Shown here in pieces: positions 23,413-32,094 of a stretch of DNA of 64,000 nucleotides. This stretch comes from DATKZM01 sp035527975 (GTDB lineage: Bacteria; Pseudomonadota; Alphaproteobacteria; JAPULJ01). A program made the translations under genes and the position numbers. The DNA is taken from positions 86,670-150,669 of the forward strand of contig DATKZM010000030.1 in NCBI GenBank assembly GCA_035527975.1, given 5' to 3'. Under the pieces are notes generated by a model. It saw only the letters and a program-made list of their open reading frames with translations, made no database searches and was not told where the DNA came from. How positions within the stretch are numbered: position 1 is the first letter of the stretch; each line of letters opens with the position of its first letter.

Positions 23413-23823
23413 ATGAAAATCGACGGAAGCTGCCACTGCGGCGCGATCACCTACGAGGCGGAGGTCGATCCCGAGATGGTACGGGTCTGCCACTGCTCCG
23501 ATTGCCAGACCATGTCGGGGGCGCCCTACCGCGCCATCGTGATCGCCAAGGAGGCCGATTTCCGGGTCCTCTCCGGCGAACCCAAGACCTACGTCAAGAC
23601 GGCCGAGAGCGGGAACAAGCGCGCCCAAGTCTTCTGCGGCGATTGCGGTACGCCGATCTACGCCACCTCCGTCGGTGACGACGGGCCGAAGATGTACGGT
23701 CTCCGCCTCGGTCCGATCAAACAGCGCGACCAGCTCCGCCCGACGGGGCAGGTCTGGACCCGCTCGGCCCAGCCCTGGATCGGCGACCTTGCCGACATTC
23801 CGGGGCTCGAGAAGCAGTCTTAG
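23413..23823 (+). CDS. GFA/CENP-V-type zinc-binding protein
   Basis: Protein of 136 residues of the glutathione-dependent formaldehyde-activating (GFA) family. Zinc-ligand motifs are CHCGAI near residue 8, CHCSDCQ near 29 and CGDCGTPIY near 78, matching the two zinc sites of the fold. The start at 23413 follows GGAGAGGA closely. It is 22 bp downstream of the tautomerase fusion on the same strand, so the two are probably co-transcribed. Most GFA-family proteins have no proven substrate; formaldehyde-glutathione adduct formation should not be assumed. Confidence 0.86.
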   Translation: MKIDGSCHCGAITYEAEVDPEMVRVCHCSDCQTMSGAPYRAIVIAKEADFRVLSGEPKTYVKTAESGNKRAQVFCGDCGTPIYATSVGDDGPKMYGLRLGPIKQRDQLRPTGQVWTRSAQPWIGDLADIPGLEKQS

Positions 23824-23836
23824 GCGCCCGTCATCC

Positions 23837-24640
23837 TCACGCCGCCTTCGGCCAGCCACGCACGCTGACGCGGTTCATGATGCGCGCCTCTTCGGGCCCA
23901 TGCGCCTCGTCGAGCTTGGGGCCGGTGTGGAGCGTGGCCGCGTTGTCCCAGATCACCACGTCGTCGACCGCGTAGCTATGCGCGTACTGGACCTCCGGCG
24001 CGATCGCGTAGCGGCCGATCTCGTCCAGGAAATCGCGCGCCTCATCGCCGGGCATGCCGTCGATGCCGATGCAGGTGCTGGTCGCCCCGTAGAGCGCCGG
24101 GCGTCCCGTCGCCGGATGGGCGCGGACCAGCGGATGGTGCACCGTAGGGTATGAGCCGTCGCGCCGACCCTCATAGCAATGCGCCACGGTTGCGGCCTCG
24201 GCCTGCTTGCGCAAGCCCGCCGGCAGCGCGTCGAGCGCGGCGTATTGGTTGGCAAAGCCCGTCTCGCCGCCCGACTTCGGTACGGCGACGGCGTTCAGCA
24301 TGGTGAAGCTCACCGGGTCGTCGGTGAAGACGAGGTCGGTGTGCCAGTGAAAGCCACCGTTGCGCTGGCGCTCGGGCCGGCCGTCGGCGTTGGACAGCGT
24401 CATCACCTCGGGCACGTCCTCGACCAGGATGTCGCGCTCGACATGGACGATGGGTGTGCCAAGGCGGCGGCCAAAGGCGGCGAATTGGGCCGGGCTCAGA
24501 TGCTGGCCGCGAATACAGACGAGCAACCGCTCGTAGAGCGCCGCGACGATCGCGGCGACATCATCGTCGCTCAACGCGGCGGTCAGGTCGGCACCCTTGA
24601 TCTCGGCGCCGGTCCCGCCAGGAAGTGGATTTATCTCCAT
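23837..24640 (-). CDS. TauD/TfdA-family Fe(II)/2-oxoglutarate dioxygenase
   Basis: Dioxygenase of 267 residues. The facial triad is His100 and Asp102 (FHWHTDLVF) and distal His238 (VIWDNAATLHTG), with the 2-oxoglutarate-binding Arg in RVSVRGW near the C-terminus. The N-terminal GAEIKGADLTAALSDDDVAAIVAALYERLLVCIRGQHLSPAQ is typical of the family. Members hydroxylate taurine, 2,4-D, alkyl sulfates or small acids with decarboxylation of 2-oxoglutarate. The gene converges on the GFA gene and no sulfonate transporter is near, so the substrate is open. Confidence 0.87.
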   Translation of the reverse strand: MEINPLPGGTGAEIKGADLTAALSDDDVAAIVAALYERLLVCIRGQHLSPAQFAAFGRRLGTPIVHVERDILVEDVPEVMTLSNADGRPERQRNGGFHWHTDLVFTDDPVSFTMLNAVAVPKSGGETGFANQYAALDALPAGLRKQAEAATVAHCYEGRRDGSYPTVHHPLVRAHPATGRPALYGATSTCIGIDGMPGDEARDFLDEIGRYAIAPEVQYAHSYAVDDVVIWDNAATLHTGPKLDEAHGPEEARIMNRVSVRGWPKAA

Positions 24641-24670
24641 TGGCAGTCTCCTTTCGCACTCCCGTCAGCC

Positions 24671-24778
24671 GTCATTTCGACGGCCCGTCAGCGGCCGAGA
24701 AATCCGGGTCGAGGACGCGCATTGCCTTCAACTGGATTTCTCCCTGCGCGGGCCGCGACCCGCTCCGGTTGAAATGAC
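24671..24778. repeat. Palindromic repeat, family B copy 1
   Basis: The outer ends GTCATTTCGACGG and CCGGTTGAAATGAC are imperfect complements, and the inner segments GAGAAATCC and GGATTTCTC pair as well, giving a long interrupted hairpin. A related element lies at 28573-28669. This type of hairpin, GTCATTTCGA to TCGAAATGAC around GAGAAATCC, is a common intergenic repeat. It occupies the gap between the TauD gene and the SDR gene. Confidence 0.7.
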
Positions 24779-24789
24779 TGACACAAATC

Positions 24790-25503
24790 TCACTCGGGCA
24801 GGAAGCTGGCAAATTCCTTCTCGACGGCCTTGGCATCGGCGGCTAGCCCCTGCGAGACGCCTTGGGCCATGCCGCCAGGATAGACATCTTCCTCGCCGGC
24901 CTCGACCGCGTCCAGTGCGGCTTTGACGACGCTCGCCGGCTTTTCCTCGCCGCCCGGGGTCATGCGTGTATCGACCGAGCCCGGCATGACGCCGACGACC
25001 AGCGTGCCCTGCGCGGCGAGCAGGGCGCGCACGCCCTGGGTCATCGAATATCCGGCCGCCTTGGACGCCGCATAGGAACCGAGCGCGGGGAGACTAACCC
25101 GCGAGAGGATCGAGAGCATGTTGACGATGCCGCCGCCGCCATTCGCTTTCAGCACTGGAGCGAACGCGCGAACCATCGAGAGCGTGCCGAAAAAATTCAC
25201 TTCTATTTCAGCGCGCGCGTTGGACATGGCATCCGCGGCGAAGAGCGGCGCGTTGAAATTGACGCCGGCATTGTTCACCAGCAGCGTCACGTCGCTGCAT
25301 TCCTCCGCGGCGGCGGCAACCTGGTCCGGCTTGGTGACGTCGAGCACCACGATCTCGACGCCGTCGGGCGCATCGTAGCTCGATGGATCGCGCACGCCCG
25401 CATAGATCTTCGCGGCGCCGCGCGCCTGCAACGCTGCGACATAGGCCTCGCCGATCCCCCGATTGGCGCCGGTCACCAGCGCCACGCTTCCTTTGATGTT
25501 CAT
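24790..25503 (-). CDS. Short-chain dehydrogenase/reductase
   Basis: Oxidoreductase of 237 residues. The start is the ATG at 25503 (MNIKGSVALVTGANRGIGEAY), preceded by GGAGAGGAGAAATT, a good ribosome binding site. NAD(P) motif TGANRGIG, NNAGV near residue 80, catalytic Ser and YAASK near 145-150 are present. Upstream the frame stays open for another 315 codons into an ABC-ATPase-like sequence, so a fusion protein is formally possible; the dedicated ribosome binding site and a full-length SDR argue that the SDR is translated on its own. Substrate unknown. Confidence 0.85.
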   Translation of the reverse strand: MNIKGSVALVTGANRGIGEAYVAALQARGAAKIYAGVRDPSSYDAPDGVEIVVLDVTKPDQVAAAAEECSDVTLLVNNAGVNFNAPLFAADAMSNARAEIEVNFFGTLSMVRAFAPVLKANGGGGIVNMLSILSRVSLPALGSYAASKAAGYSMTQGVRALLAAQGTLVVGVMPGSVDTRMTPGGEEKPASVVKAALDAVEAGEEDVYPGGMAQGVSQGLAADAKAVEKEFASFLPE

Positions 25504-26448
25504 TGCCAATTTCTCCTCTCCGCGCGGGTCCGCGCCCGCATCCTCGATATCGGTCGATGTGATCCAGTCCGGCTCCACGTCGGGCAGCGGGATAGCCGCC
25601 AGCAGCCGCGAAGTGTAAGGCCGGCGCGGCCTTGCGAACAGGGCCGCGAAGTCGCCTTCCTCGATGATCTCGCCGCCATACATCACCATCACACGGTCGC
25701 AGACGGTGCGCACCACCGAAAGATCGTGGCTGATGAAGATGAGCGCCAGGCCAAGATCGGCGCGCAGCCGGCGCAGCAGCGCCAGGATCTGCGCCTGGCT
25801 GGAGACGTCGAGCCCCGAGACGATCTCGTCGGCCACGACGAGCGCCGGATCGAGCGCGATGGCGCGGGCGATGCCGACACGCTGGCGCTGGCCGCAGGAC
25901 AGCTCGTGCGGATAGCGCCCGGCGAATTGCGGCCCAAGGGCCACCTGCTCAAGGGGGGTCCAGGCTCGCGCCCAGGCCTCGGTGCGGCCGGACACGCGGC
26001 CGTATGCCAGGAGCGGCTGGGCGATGATATCGGCGATGCGCTGGCGCGGATTGAGTGAGGATTGCGGGTCCTGGAAGATCATCTGGAAACGCGGCCGCAG
26101 GGGGCCTGAGCGCCGGCTCCCCAAATGCGTGATGTCGCTGTCTTCGAAACGGATTGCTCCTGCGCTGGGCTTGTAGAGCCGCACGATGGTGCGGCCGAGC
26201 GAGGTCTTGCCCGAGCCCGATTCGCCGACCAGCCCCAGCGCCTCGCCGGGCGCCAGGGTCATGGTGATGTTCTTCAGGATATCGACTGTCGGAGCCGGGC
26301 CGAAGGGCGGCTTGCGGCCGAGGTCGGGCAGCGAGAGCGCGGCGTCGCATTCACCCGCGCGCGTGCAGGCCGCGCGGCTTGTTCGAAGTATTGAATTCCG
26401 CCGCCTCGTTGGGCGGGTCTGGTTATTCCGCCGCCTTGTTGGGCGCAC
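25504..26448 (-). pseudogene. Orphan ABC transporter ATPase (DppF/AppF-like), 5'-truncated and lacking its own stop
   Basis: The frame encodes a peptide-transport-type ATPase domain: VGESGSGKTSLGRTIVRLYKP (Walker A), QMIFQDPQSSLNPRQRI, and VVADEIVSGLDVSSQAQIL (Walker B/D loop). The signature reads LSCGQ instead of LSGGQ and Walker B has DEI where DEP is usual. No permease or binding-protein gene is near. The 5' end overlaps the dienelactone hydrolase gene in another frame and begins beside a short direct repeat, and the 3' end runs in frame into the SDR gene with no stop. These facts together suggest a decaying remnant of a dipeptide transporter, perhaps the second half of a fused ATPase. A functional ABC-SDR fusion is the less likely alternative. 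Confidence 0.65.
26395..26445. repeat. 21-bp direct repeat at the junction of hydrolase and ABC remnant
   Basis: Positions 26395-26415 and 26425-26445 match at 20 of 21 bases (ATTCCGCCGCC then GTTGGGCG) and are 9 bp apart. The second copy encodes the C-terminal Asn-Lys-Ala-Ala-Glu and stop of the hydrolase. The first lies just outside it, where the ABC remnant begins. It looks like a scar of recombination or slippage at the truncation point. Confidence 0.75.
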
Positions 26449-27691
26449 TGTCGGCCCACTTCTCCATCAACTCATTGGAGGGCAGCGTTTCGTCGAGCAG
26501 CTTCTTCGCCGTCTCGGCGCCGGCGACCGGCAGAGTCTTGGCATCGAGCAAGCCGATCTGGACCAGCACCGAGGCCTGATCCCAATAGATGTGCTCGTGA
26601 TAGAGCTTGTCGCCGCGGAAGTTGATGATGGCGACCAGCGGGACTTCGACGCGTTTGCCGGTGGGCGCAACGCCGGGCAGCAACCAGTCGATCTCGCGGT
26701 CATGGGTGAAGGCGAAGATCATCTCGTCGACGATGCGGTCCGCGCCGACGGTGCGGCTGACCGGGATCAGCGCGGTGTCGTCGGGGTTGGAATTGACAAA
26801 ATGATTTGTGTAGAAGCGGTGGAGATCGGTGAAGCCGACGCCGCCGGTCATCGTGGGCACGTGGTTGACGTACGGCTCGGCCACCATTGTCGCCATGGTC
26901 GCATCGACGTCGCGGGTCGCGAACTCGTAGTAGCAATGCATGTCCCAAAGATGCTCAAGATCGTAGACCGGCCCCATCACGCCGCGCAGCAGCGCAATCG
27001 TGCGCGAATGCGCCATGCCCGCGGCGGATTTGTGGTAGACGTCGGTGCGGATCTTGTTGGCGAAACCGTGCTCGGCGCCCTCGTAGACGTTGACGAGGAT
27101 TTCGTCGCGGCCCTCGAACTTCGTCCTGATCGCCTCGACCGCCTCTTGCGTGACGTGGCTGTCCGCGCCGCCGAAATGGAACACGACGGGGCATTTGATC
27201 TTGTCTGCGACATCGAGCTGCTTTTCGATGGCAACGCCGTAATAGGCCGCCGCACAGTCGACGCCGGCATGCGCGGCCGCCTGGTAGGCCAGCGCGCCGC
27301 CCAGGCAGTAGCCAATGACGCCGACTTGCGTGGCCCCGCCCTTGCCCTGGCCCTTGACCTCAGCCATCGATTTCAGGTGATCGACGGTGGCGGTCATATC
27401 CTCGATGGCCTTGGCGAAGTCGAACTTCGCGTAGTAATCGAAGGCGGCCTTGCGGTCGTCTTCGGAGTAGGTGAGATCGATCCGCGGCTCGATGCGCCAG
27501 AACATGTCGGGCACCAGCACCACATAGCCTTCCTCGGCGAAGTAGTCGGCCGTGGTGCGCATTGCCAAGTTCACGCCGAAGATCTCTTGCATGATCATCA
27601 GCCCCGGGCCCTTGCCCGAGGGTGGCAGCGCCAGATAGCCCTGGAACGTGCCGCCGTCCTTGGCTGTGATGTCGATGAATTGTCCCGCCAT
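26423..27691 (-). CDS. Dienelactone hydrolase fused to a SnoaL/NTF2-like domain
   Basis: Protein of 422 residues starting at the ATG at 27691 (MAGQFIDITAKDGGTFQGYLALP). Residues 1-235 are a dienelactone hydrolase: GPGLMIMQEIFGVN supplies the catalytic-site Glu, GVIGYCLGGALAYQAA the Cys nucleophile in the GxCxG elbow, and EGAEHGF the catalytic His, with Asp in FGGADSHV. Residues about 265-400 form a SnoaL-like domain (YYEFATRDVDATMATM, HFVNSNPDD, VPLVAIINFRGDKLYHEHIYWDQASVLVQIGLL). This two-domain layout is seen in other proteobacterial proteins. It is divergent from the MarR gene at 27942. The true lactone or ester substrate is unknown. Confidence 0.88.
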   Translation of the reverse strand: MAGQFIDITAKDGGTFQGYLALPPSGKGPGLMIMQEIFGVNLAMRTTADYFAEEGYVVLVPDMFWRIEPRIDLTYSEDDRKAAFDYYAKFDFAKAIEDMTATVDHLKSMAEVKGQGKGGATQVGVIGYCLGGALAYQAAAHAGVDCAAAYYGVAIEKQLDVADKIKCPVVFHFGGADSHVTQEAVEAIRTKFEGRDEILVNVYEGAEHGFANKIRTDVYHKSAAGMAHSRTIALLRGVMGPVYDLEHLWDMHCYYEFATRDVDATMATMVAEPYVNHVPTMTGGVGFTDLHRFYTNHFVNSNPDDTALIPVSRTVGADRIVDEMIFAFTHDREIDWLLPGVAPTGKRVEVPLVAIINFRGDKLYHEHIYWDQASVLVQIGLLDAKTLPVAGAETAKKLLDETLPSNELMEKWADSAPNKAAE

Positions 27692-27941
27692 TTCGACCCT
27701 CCCCGGATATCGCATCTTTGTCGGACTATGCTCGCGCCGCCGAAGGCAAGACCCGTTCCGCCCGCGGCGGCGGCATGACCCGGCGGCCATATTGCGCCGA
27801 GCCGTCCGAATGAGCAATCTGGCGTCCGAATCAAAGGCTGTGAATTTTAAATTGTAAAATAAACTTTAAAACTTACTATAAAACGATAAACTGAACAGTG
27901 ATCGCGGTGCCTCCGCGCCGCAGCAAACAAACCGCCGGCCA
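27692..27941. promoter_or_regulatory. AT-rich divergent promoter region between hydrolase and MarR genes
   Basis: The stretch 27838-27900 is strikingly AT-rich for this genome (runs such as AATTTTAAATTGTAAAATAA and TTTAAAACTTACTATAAAAC) and lies just ahead of the marR-like gene. It has several TTTAAA/TTTTAAA half-repeats but no single clean palindrome. It probably holds the promoters and the operator of the MarR-type regulator. Confidence 0.5.
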
Positions 27942-28490
27942 ATGCCAGACGCGAAAACGACCAGACAAGCGAAGCAATCCGCCGACCCCGACCTTTGGCA
28001 TCTGTCGCGCGATGCGAGCGAGGCGCGGCTGACCGGGTTCGAGTTCAGCCTGGAGCGGGTGATGCACGCTTTTTACCGCTGGAAGGCAGCCTGTCTGGAG
28101 GCGGTGAGCGATGCGGGGCTGACGGGCAACGATGTCGCGGTGCTGAACACGATCCGCATGAAGGAGCGGGCGAAATCGCGCACCGAGATCGCGCGGCTCT
28201 TGAACCGCGAGGATGTCTCCAACATCCAGTATGCGTTGCGCAAGCTGTTGCGCGAGGGACTGATCGAGAAATGCGACGCCGCCTCTCGCAAGACCGCGAC
28301 GTATCGCGCGACGGAAGCGGGGATCGGCGTCACCGAGGCCTATGCGGAGATGCGCCGCACGGTGCTGATCGCGATGTCGCCGCATCTGGCGGAAGGCGAG
28401 AGCCCGTTCGAGGAGGCCGGCCAGCTGCTCGACCTGATGGCCGGCGCCTACGATCAGGCCGCCAAGCGCGCGGCGACCCAAGGCTACTAG
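27942..28490 (+). CDS. MarR-like winged-helix transcriptional regulator
   Basis: Protein of 182 residues. The central part is a winged helix: VAVLNTIRMKERAKSRTEIARLLNREDVSNIQYALRKLLREGLIEKCDAASRKTATYRATEAGIGV, i.e. recognition helix followed by a wing. The N-terminal helix FEFSLERVMHAFYRWKAACLEAV and the C-terminal helices would form the dimer interface. It is transcribed divergently from the dienelactone hydrolase gene and probably controls it. The stop codon TAG lies inside the terminal CTAG of a MITE-like repeat, so the original C-terminus may have been altered. Confidence 0.8.
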   Translation: MPDAKTTRQAKQSADPDLWHLSRDASEARLTGFEFSLERVMHAFYRWKAACLEAVSDAGLTGNDVAVLNTIRMKERAKSRTEIARLLNREDVSNIQYALRKLLREGLIEKCDAASRKTATYRATEAGIGVTEAYAEMRRTVLIAMSPHLAEGESPFEEAGQLLDLMAGAYDQAAKRAATQGY

Positions 28491-28547
28491 TCTGATGGTT
28501 CCGAAGTTCGTCGCATTGACGTGACGAACTTCGGGGGCAGGACACTA
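28487..28547 (-). mobile_element. MITE-like palindromic element, short copy
   Basis: Starts CTAGTCTGATGGTTCCGAAG and ends GGGGCAGGACACTA. On the minus strand it corresponds to the two ends of the longer elements at 32095-32226 and 42369-42500 joined together (internal deletion). The internal sequence GAAGTTCGTCGCATTGAC GTGACGAACTTC forms a hairpin. The terminal CTAG provides the stop codon of the MarR-like gene. Confidence 0.7.
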
Positions 28548-28572
28548 ACGCGCAATCCGAACTGACAGGCCC

Positions 28573-28669
28573 GTCATTTCGACTGAGGGCGCGCGAGCGA
28601 CCGAGCGGAGAAATCCGGCCTACCGCATGTGCCGTCGCCAGCTGTATTTCTCCGTTCGGTCGAAATGAC
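28573..28669. repeat. Palindromic repeat, family B copy 2
   Basis: The outer ends GTCATTTCGACTGAG and CGGTCGAAATGAC, and the inner GGAGAAATCC and TATTTCTCC, pair into a hairpin of the same design as 24671-24778. It lies in the convergent gap between the MarR-like and MATE genes (28491-28763), which contains no gene. Confidence 0.7.
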
Positions 28670-28763
28670 AATTCAAACCATTCGGATATTGCCCCGGGGG
28701 CACGATCGCGCCGCAGCGCGAATTCTCGCGGGCTTGACCGAGGTCAATCGCCGGTCGGCGCGT

Positions 28764-30110
28764 CTAGTTCGCTTCGGCCGCTGCCGCGCTGCGTTCGAGG
28801 CGCGGATACCACAAGCCGAGCGTGATCGCGCGTGCGCCCATGTAGATCAGTAAGGCAAGCCAGAGCCCATGGTTCGCATAGAGCGGCACCAGGACCTGTT
28901 CGGCGGCGATGAAGGCGGCGAGCGAGAGCAGCATGGCGTTGCGCATCTCCGCCGTCCGCGTGGCGCCGATGAAGATGCCGTCGAGCTGGTAGCACCACAC
29001 CGACACGAGGGGCGAGGCGATCACGTAGGGCAGATAGATGAGCGCGGTGGCGCGCACTGGCTCGATGTTGGTCAGCGCTGCGATGATCGGGCCGCCGCCG
29101 ACGAAAAAGATGAGCGTGAAGCCGCCCGCACAGATTGCGGCCCAGAGCGTTGAGACCCTGACCGCGGCGCGCAGGCCGGCGCGGTCGCGGGCCCCGACGG
29201 CGTTGCCGACCAGTGCCTCGGTGGCATGCGCGAAGCCGTCGAGGCCGTGGGCGAGGAAGCTCTGGAAAATCAGCAGCACGGCGTTGGCCGCCAGCACCGT
29301 GTCCCCGAAGATCGCGCCCCGCGCGGTAAACCAGGCAAAGCCCGTGATCAAGCAAAGCGTGCGGATGAAGATGTCGAGATTGACCCGCAGCATGCGGATG
29401 AGGCGCGCGCGGTTGCGGATCAGCGCCCAGCGCCAAGCGCCGCCGACCCTGCGCAAGCGCCGGCTGATCAGCACCAGGCCGAGGAAGGCGGCGCTCCACT
29501 CGGCGATCAGCGTCGCGGCGGCCACCCCTTCGATGCCCCAGCCGAAACCGACCACGAACAATAGCGACAGCGCAATGTTGAGCCCGTTGACGAAGACCGT
29601 CAGCACAAAGGTGGCGCCCGCGCGCTGCATGCCGAGCAGCCAGCCGATCGCAACGTAGTTGGCGAGCGCTGCCGGCGCGCCCCAGATGCGGATCAAGAAA
29701 TAGGCTTCCCCCAATGCCTCTACCTTGGCGCTGCCCTCGATGATGGCAAAAGCACCAAGTGCGATGGGAAGCTGCAGCGCGATAATGCCGCCGCCAAAAA
29801 TGAGCGCCAGTAAAAGCCCGCGCGCCAGTACGGCGCGGATCTCGTCGGCGTCCTTGGCCCCTGTTGCCTGGGCGACGAAACCCGTCGTGCCCATGCGCAG
29901 GAAACCGAAGCCCCAATAGATGTAGGAAAAAACCAGGCCGCCGATCGCCACCCCGCCGATATAGGCGGGGTCGGGCAGGTGGCCCATCACCGCCGTGTCG
30001 ACCGCGCCCAGGAGGGGCACCGACAGATTGGACAGGATGATCGGCCCAGCCAGGCGCCAGACGCGGGCGTGCATGGAGGGCTCGTCTGTCAAGTGGGACA
30101 GGCGCCGCAC
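28764..30110 (-). CDS. MATE-family efflux transporter (DinF-like)
   Basis: Membrane protein of 448 residues with about twelve TM segments. The N-terminal half shows RLAGPIILSNLSVPLLGAVDTAVMGHLPDPAYIGGVAIGGLVFSYIYWGFGFLRMGTTGFVAQATGA, the canonical MATE repeat, and the second half repeats the pattern from AWFTARGAIFGDTVLAANAVLLIFQSFLAHGLDGFAHATEALVGNAVGARD. These blocks are those of the DinF branch. The ATG at residue 13 (MHARVWRLAG) is an alternative start. It is a sodium- or proton-coupled exporter of organic cations or metabolites; no regulator is adjacent. Confidence 0.9.
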   Translation of the reverse strand: MRRLSHLTDEPSMHARVWRLAGPIILSNLSVPLLGAVDTAVMGHLPDPAYIGGVAIGGLVFSYIYWGFGFLRMGTTGFVAQATGAKDADEIRAVLARGLLLALIFGGGIIALQLPIALGAFAIIEGSAKVEALGEAYFLIRIWGAPAALANYVAIGWLLGMQRAGATFVLTVFVNGLNIALSLLFVVGFGWGIEGVAAATLIAEWSAAFLGLVLISRRLRRVGGAWRWALIRNRARLIRMLRVNLDIFIRTLCLITGFAWFTARGAIFGDTVLAANAVLLIFQSFLAHGLDGFAHATEALVGNAVGARDRAGLRAAVRVSTLWAAICAGGFTLIFFVGGGPIIAALTNIEPVRATALIYLPYVIASPLVSVWCYQLDGIFIGATRTAEMRNAMLLSLAAFIAAEQVLVPLYANHGLWLALLIYMGARAITLGLWYPRLERSAAAAEAN

Positions 30111-30124
30111 GATATCCCACTCCG

Positions 30125-30250
30125 CCTCTTCAGAGGGGGCGGGTCGGGGCGGGGGTGTCGTGCAACCCGTGTAGGCGTTTTCAGAATGAGCGCGGTCGGC
30201 AACGCCTTCACCCCCTCCCTAACCCTCGCCCTCTGAAGAGGGGGAGGGGA
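30125..30250. repeat. Palindromic repeat, family C copy 1
   Basis: CCTCTTCAGAGGGGGCGGG at the left and CCCTCGCCCTCTGAAGAGG at the right are imperfect complements with about 50 bp between them. A similar element lies at 39601-39735. It fills most of the 169-bp gap between the start of the MATE gene and the end of the gamma-glutamyltransferase-like gene. Confidence 0.7.
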
Positions 30251-30279
30251 TTGGTACGCAAAACGCATCCGACAACGAC

Positions 30280-32079
30280 CTACCGCCCGGCCGCATAGCC
30301 CTGCATAAAGCGGGGGTTGGCGGCGGCTTTCAACATGCCGTCCGCGCGCGCCACCGCGGCGAGGCGTGACAGCGACCAGTCGTCGGTGACCTCGACGCCA
30401 TGCCCGCGCCGCTTCAGCGCGTCCATCGTCGCCATCGGGAAGCGCGCCTCCATCTGGACATGGCCCGGCCGCGCGTCACGCGGATAGAACGAACTGGGCC
30501 AATGGAATGAGAGGAACTGCGGCGCGTCGATCGCCGCCTGCAGGTCCATCCCGTGATGCAGGTGGCGCATCAGGAAGGTCAGCGCCCACTGGTCCTGGCC
30601 GTCGCCGCCGGGCGAGCCGAACGCCATCGCGGGCTCGCCGTCCTTCAGCGCGAGGCCTGGAGTGAGGGTCGTGCGCGGGCGTTTGCCGGGCGCCAGGCTC
30701 GCCGGCAATCCCTCCTCGAGCCAAAACATCTGGGCGCGCGAGCCAAGGGGAAAACCGAGCTCGGGGATGACCGGTGAGCTCTGCATCCAGCCGCCCGAGG
30801 GCATCGCCGAGACCGCGTTGCCGTGCCGGTCGATCACGTCGATATGCACCGTGTCTGAGCGCACCTCACCTGCTGCCGCTGGGCCGGCGACCGCCAGGCC
30901 GGGCTCGCCGACGCCGGCCGCCGCGGCGCCTGCGGGTGGTTTCCATTCGACCATTTCGGGCAGACGCGGCGCCAGCCCGCCCGGCTCACCCGGCCGCAGC
31001 TCCAGCGAGGCCTTGTCGCCAATCAGCTTTCGCCGGGCGTCATTGTACTCGTCGGACAGCAGCGTCTCGATCGGCACATCAACAAAGTTTGGATCGCCGT
31101 ACCAGGCCTCGCGGTCGGCGTAAGCGAGCTTCAGGCATTCGAGCATCACATGCACGAATTCGGGCCCGAGCGGGTCCATCTTGCCGACATCGAAGCCCTT
31201 AAGCAGCGCCAGCGTCTGCAGCGCCGCCGGCCCCTGGCCCCATGGCCCGGTCTTGCAGATGGTGAGCCCGCCATAGTCGAGCGTCAGGGCGTCTTCGTAC
31301 TGTGGACGCCAGGCGGCCATGTCGTCGCCCGTGAGCAGGCCGCCATGCAGCTCGCCGGTCGAATCGAGCCACTTGGTTTCGCGGCAGAAGCGGTCGATTG
31401 TCTCGGCAACGAAGCCTTTGTAGAAGGCGTCTTGCGCGGCCTGGTACTGCTTCTTGCGGCTCCGCCCCGCGGCCTCGGCTTCGTGCACGAGACGGCGATA
31501 GAACGCGCCCAGCGCCTCGTTGCGGAACAGGCTGCCGGCCGCGGGCGGGCCGCCGCCGGTCAGATATACCGCCGCGCTGGTCGGCCAGGCTTTGCGGAAC
31601 AGCTCGGCGACACTGCCGATATAAGCCGCGAGCACCGGCACCACCGGATAGCCGCCGCTCGCATAACCGATGGCGGGCTCCAGAATGTCGGCGAGCTTCA
31701 TCGTGCCGTGGTCGCGCAGCAGGGTGAGCCAGCCGCCGACCGCGCCCGGCACCACGGCGGAGAGCAGTCCCGTGCCCGGAATAAGGTCGAGGCCAAGGTC
31801 TCTGTAGCGCGCGATCGTCGCCGCCGCCGGGGCCGGGCCCTGGGCGCACAGCACTTGCGGCTTTTTCTCTTTGGCGCTCCAGAACAGCACCGGCATGTCC
31901 CCGCCGGGCCCATTCTGGTGCGGCTCGACGACTTGGAGGACGAAACCCGCAGCGGCGGCAGCATCGAAGGCATTGCCGCCGCGCTCGAGCATCGCCATGC
32001 CGGCGGCCGAGGCCAGCCAGTGCGTCGAAGCAACCATGCCGAACGTGCCGCGCAGCTCCGGTCGGGTTGTGAAACTCAA
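30280..32079 (-). CDS. Gamma-glutamyltransferase family protein
   Basis: Ntn-hydrolase of 599 residues that should self-cleave into large and small subunits. The predicted nucleophile is Thr410 in SDTVHIDVIDRHGNAVSAMPSGG. LTPGLALKDGEPAMAFGSPGGD near 490 is the conserved small-subunit GGD block, and MVASTHWLASAAGMAMLERGGNAFDAAAAAGFVL is the typical N-terminus. No signal peptide is evident, so unlike E. coli Ggt it may be cytoplasmic. An Ala/Gly-rich insert before the nucleophile (PPAGAAAAGVGEPGLAVAGPAAAGEV) is a likely linker. Related proteins include cephalosporin acylases and oxamate-type amidohydrolases, so the glutathione substrate is not certain. Confidence 0.85.
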   Translation of the reverse strand: MSFTTRPELRGTFGMVASTHWLASAAGMAMLERGGNAFDAAAAAGFVLQVVEPHQNGPGGDMPVLFWSAKEKKPQVLCAQGPAPAAATIARYRDLGLDLIPGTGLLSAVVPGAVGGWLTLLRDHGTMKLADILEPAIGYASGGYPVVPVLAAYIGSVAELFRKAWPTSAAVYLTGGGPPAAGSLFRNEALGAFYRRLVHEAEAAGRSRKKQYQAAQDAFYKGFVAETIDRFCRETKWLDSTGELHGGLLTGDDMAAWRPQYEDALTLDYGGLTICKTGPWGQGPAALQTLALLKGFDVGKMDPLGPEFVHVMLECLKLAYADREAWYGDPNFVDVPIETLLSDEYNDARRKLIGDKASLELRPGEPGGLAPRLPEMVEWKPPAGAAAAGVGEPGLAVAGPAAAGEVRSDTVHIDVIDRHGNAVSAMPSGGWMQSSPVIPELGFPLGSRAQMFWLEEGLPASLAPGKRPRTTLTPGLALKDGEPAMAFGSPGGDGQDQWALTFLMRHLHHGMDLQAAIDAPQFLSFHWPSSFYPRDARPGHVQMEARFPMATMDALKRRGHGVEVTDDWSLSRLAAVARADGMLKAAANPRFMQGYAAGR

Positions 32080-32094
32080 AGCCCGTTTCCCATT

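Noticed and set aside
28734..28747. Perfect TTGAC-N4-GTCAA box
   Set aside because: It lies in a convergent region just past the stop of the MATE gene with no gene start downstream on either strand, so a regulatory role is unlikely.
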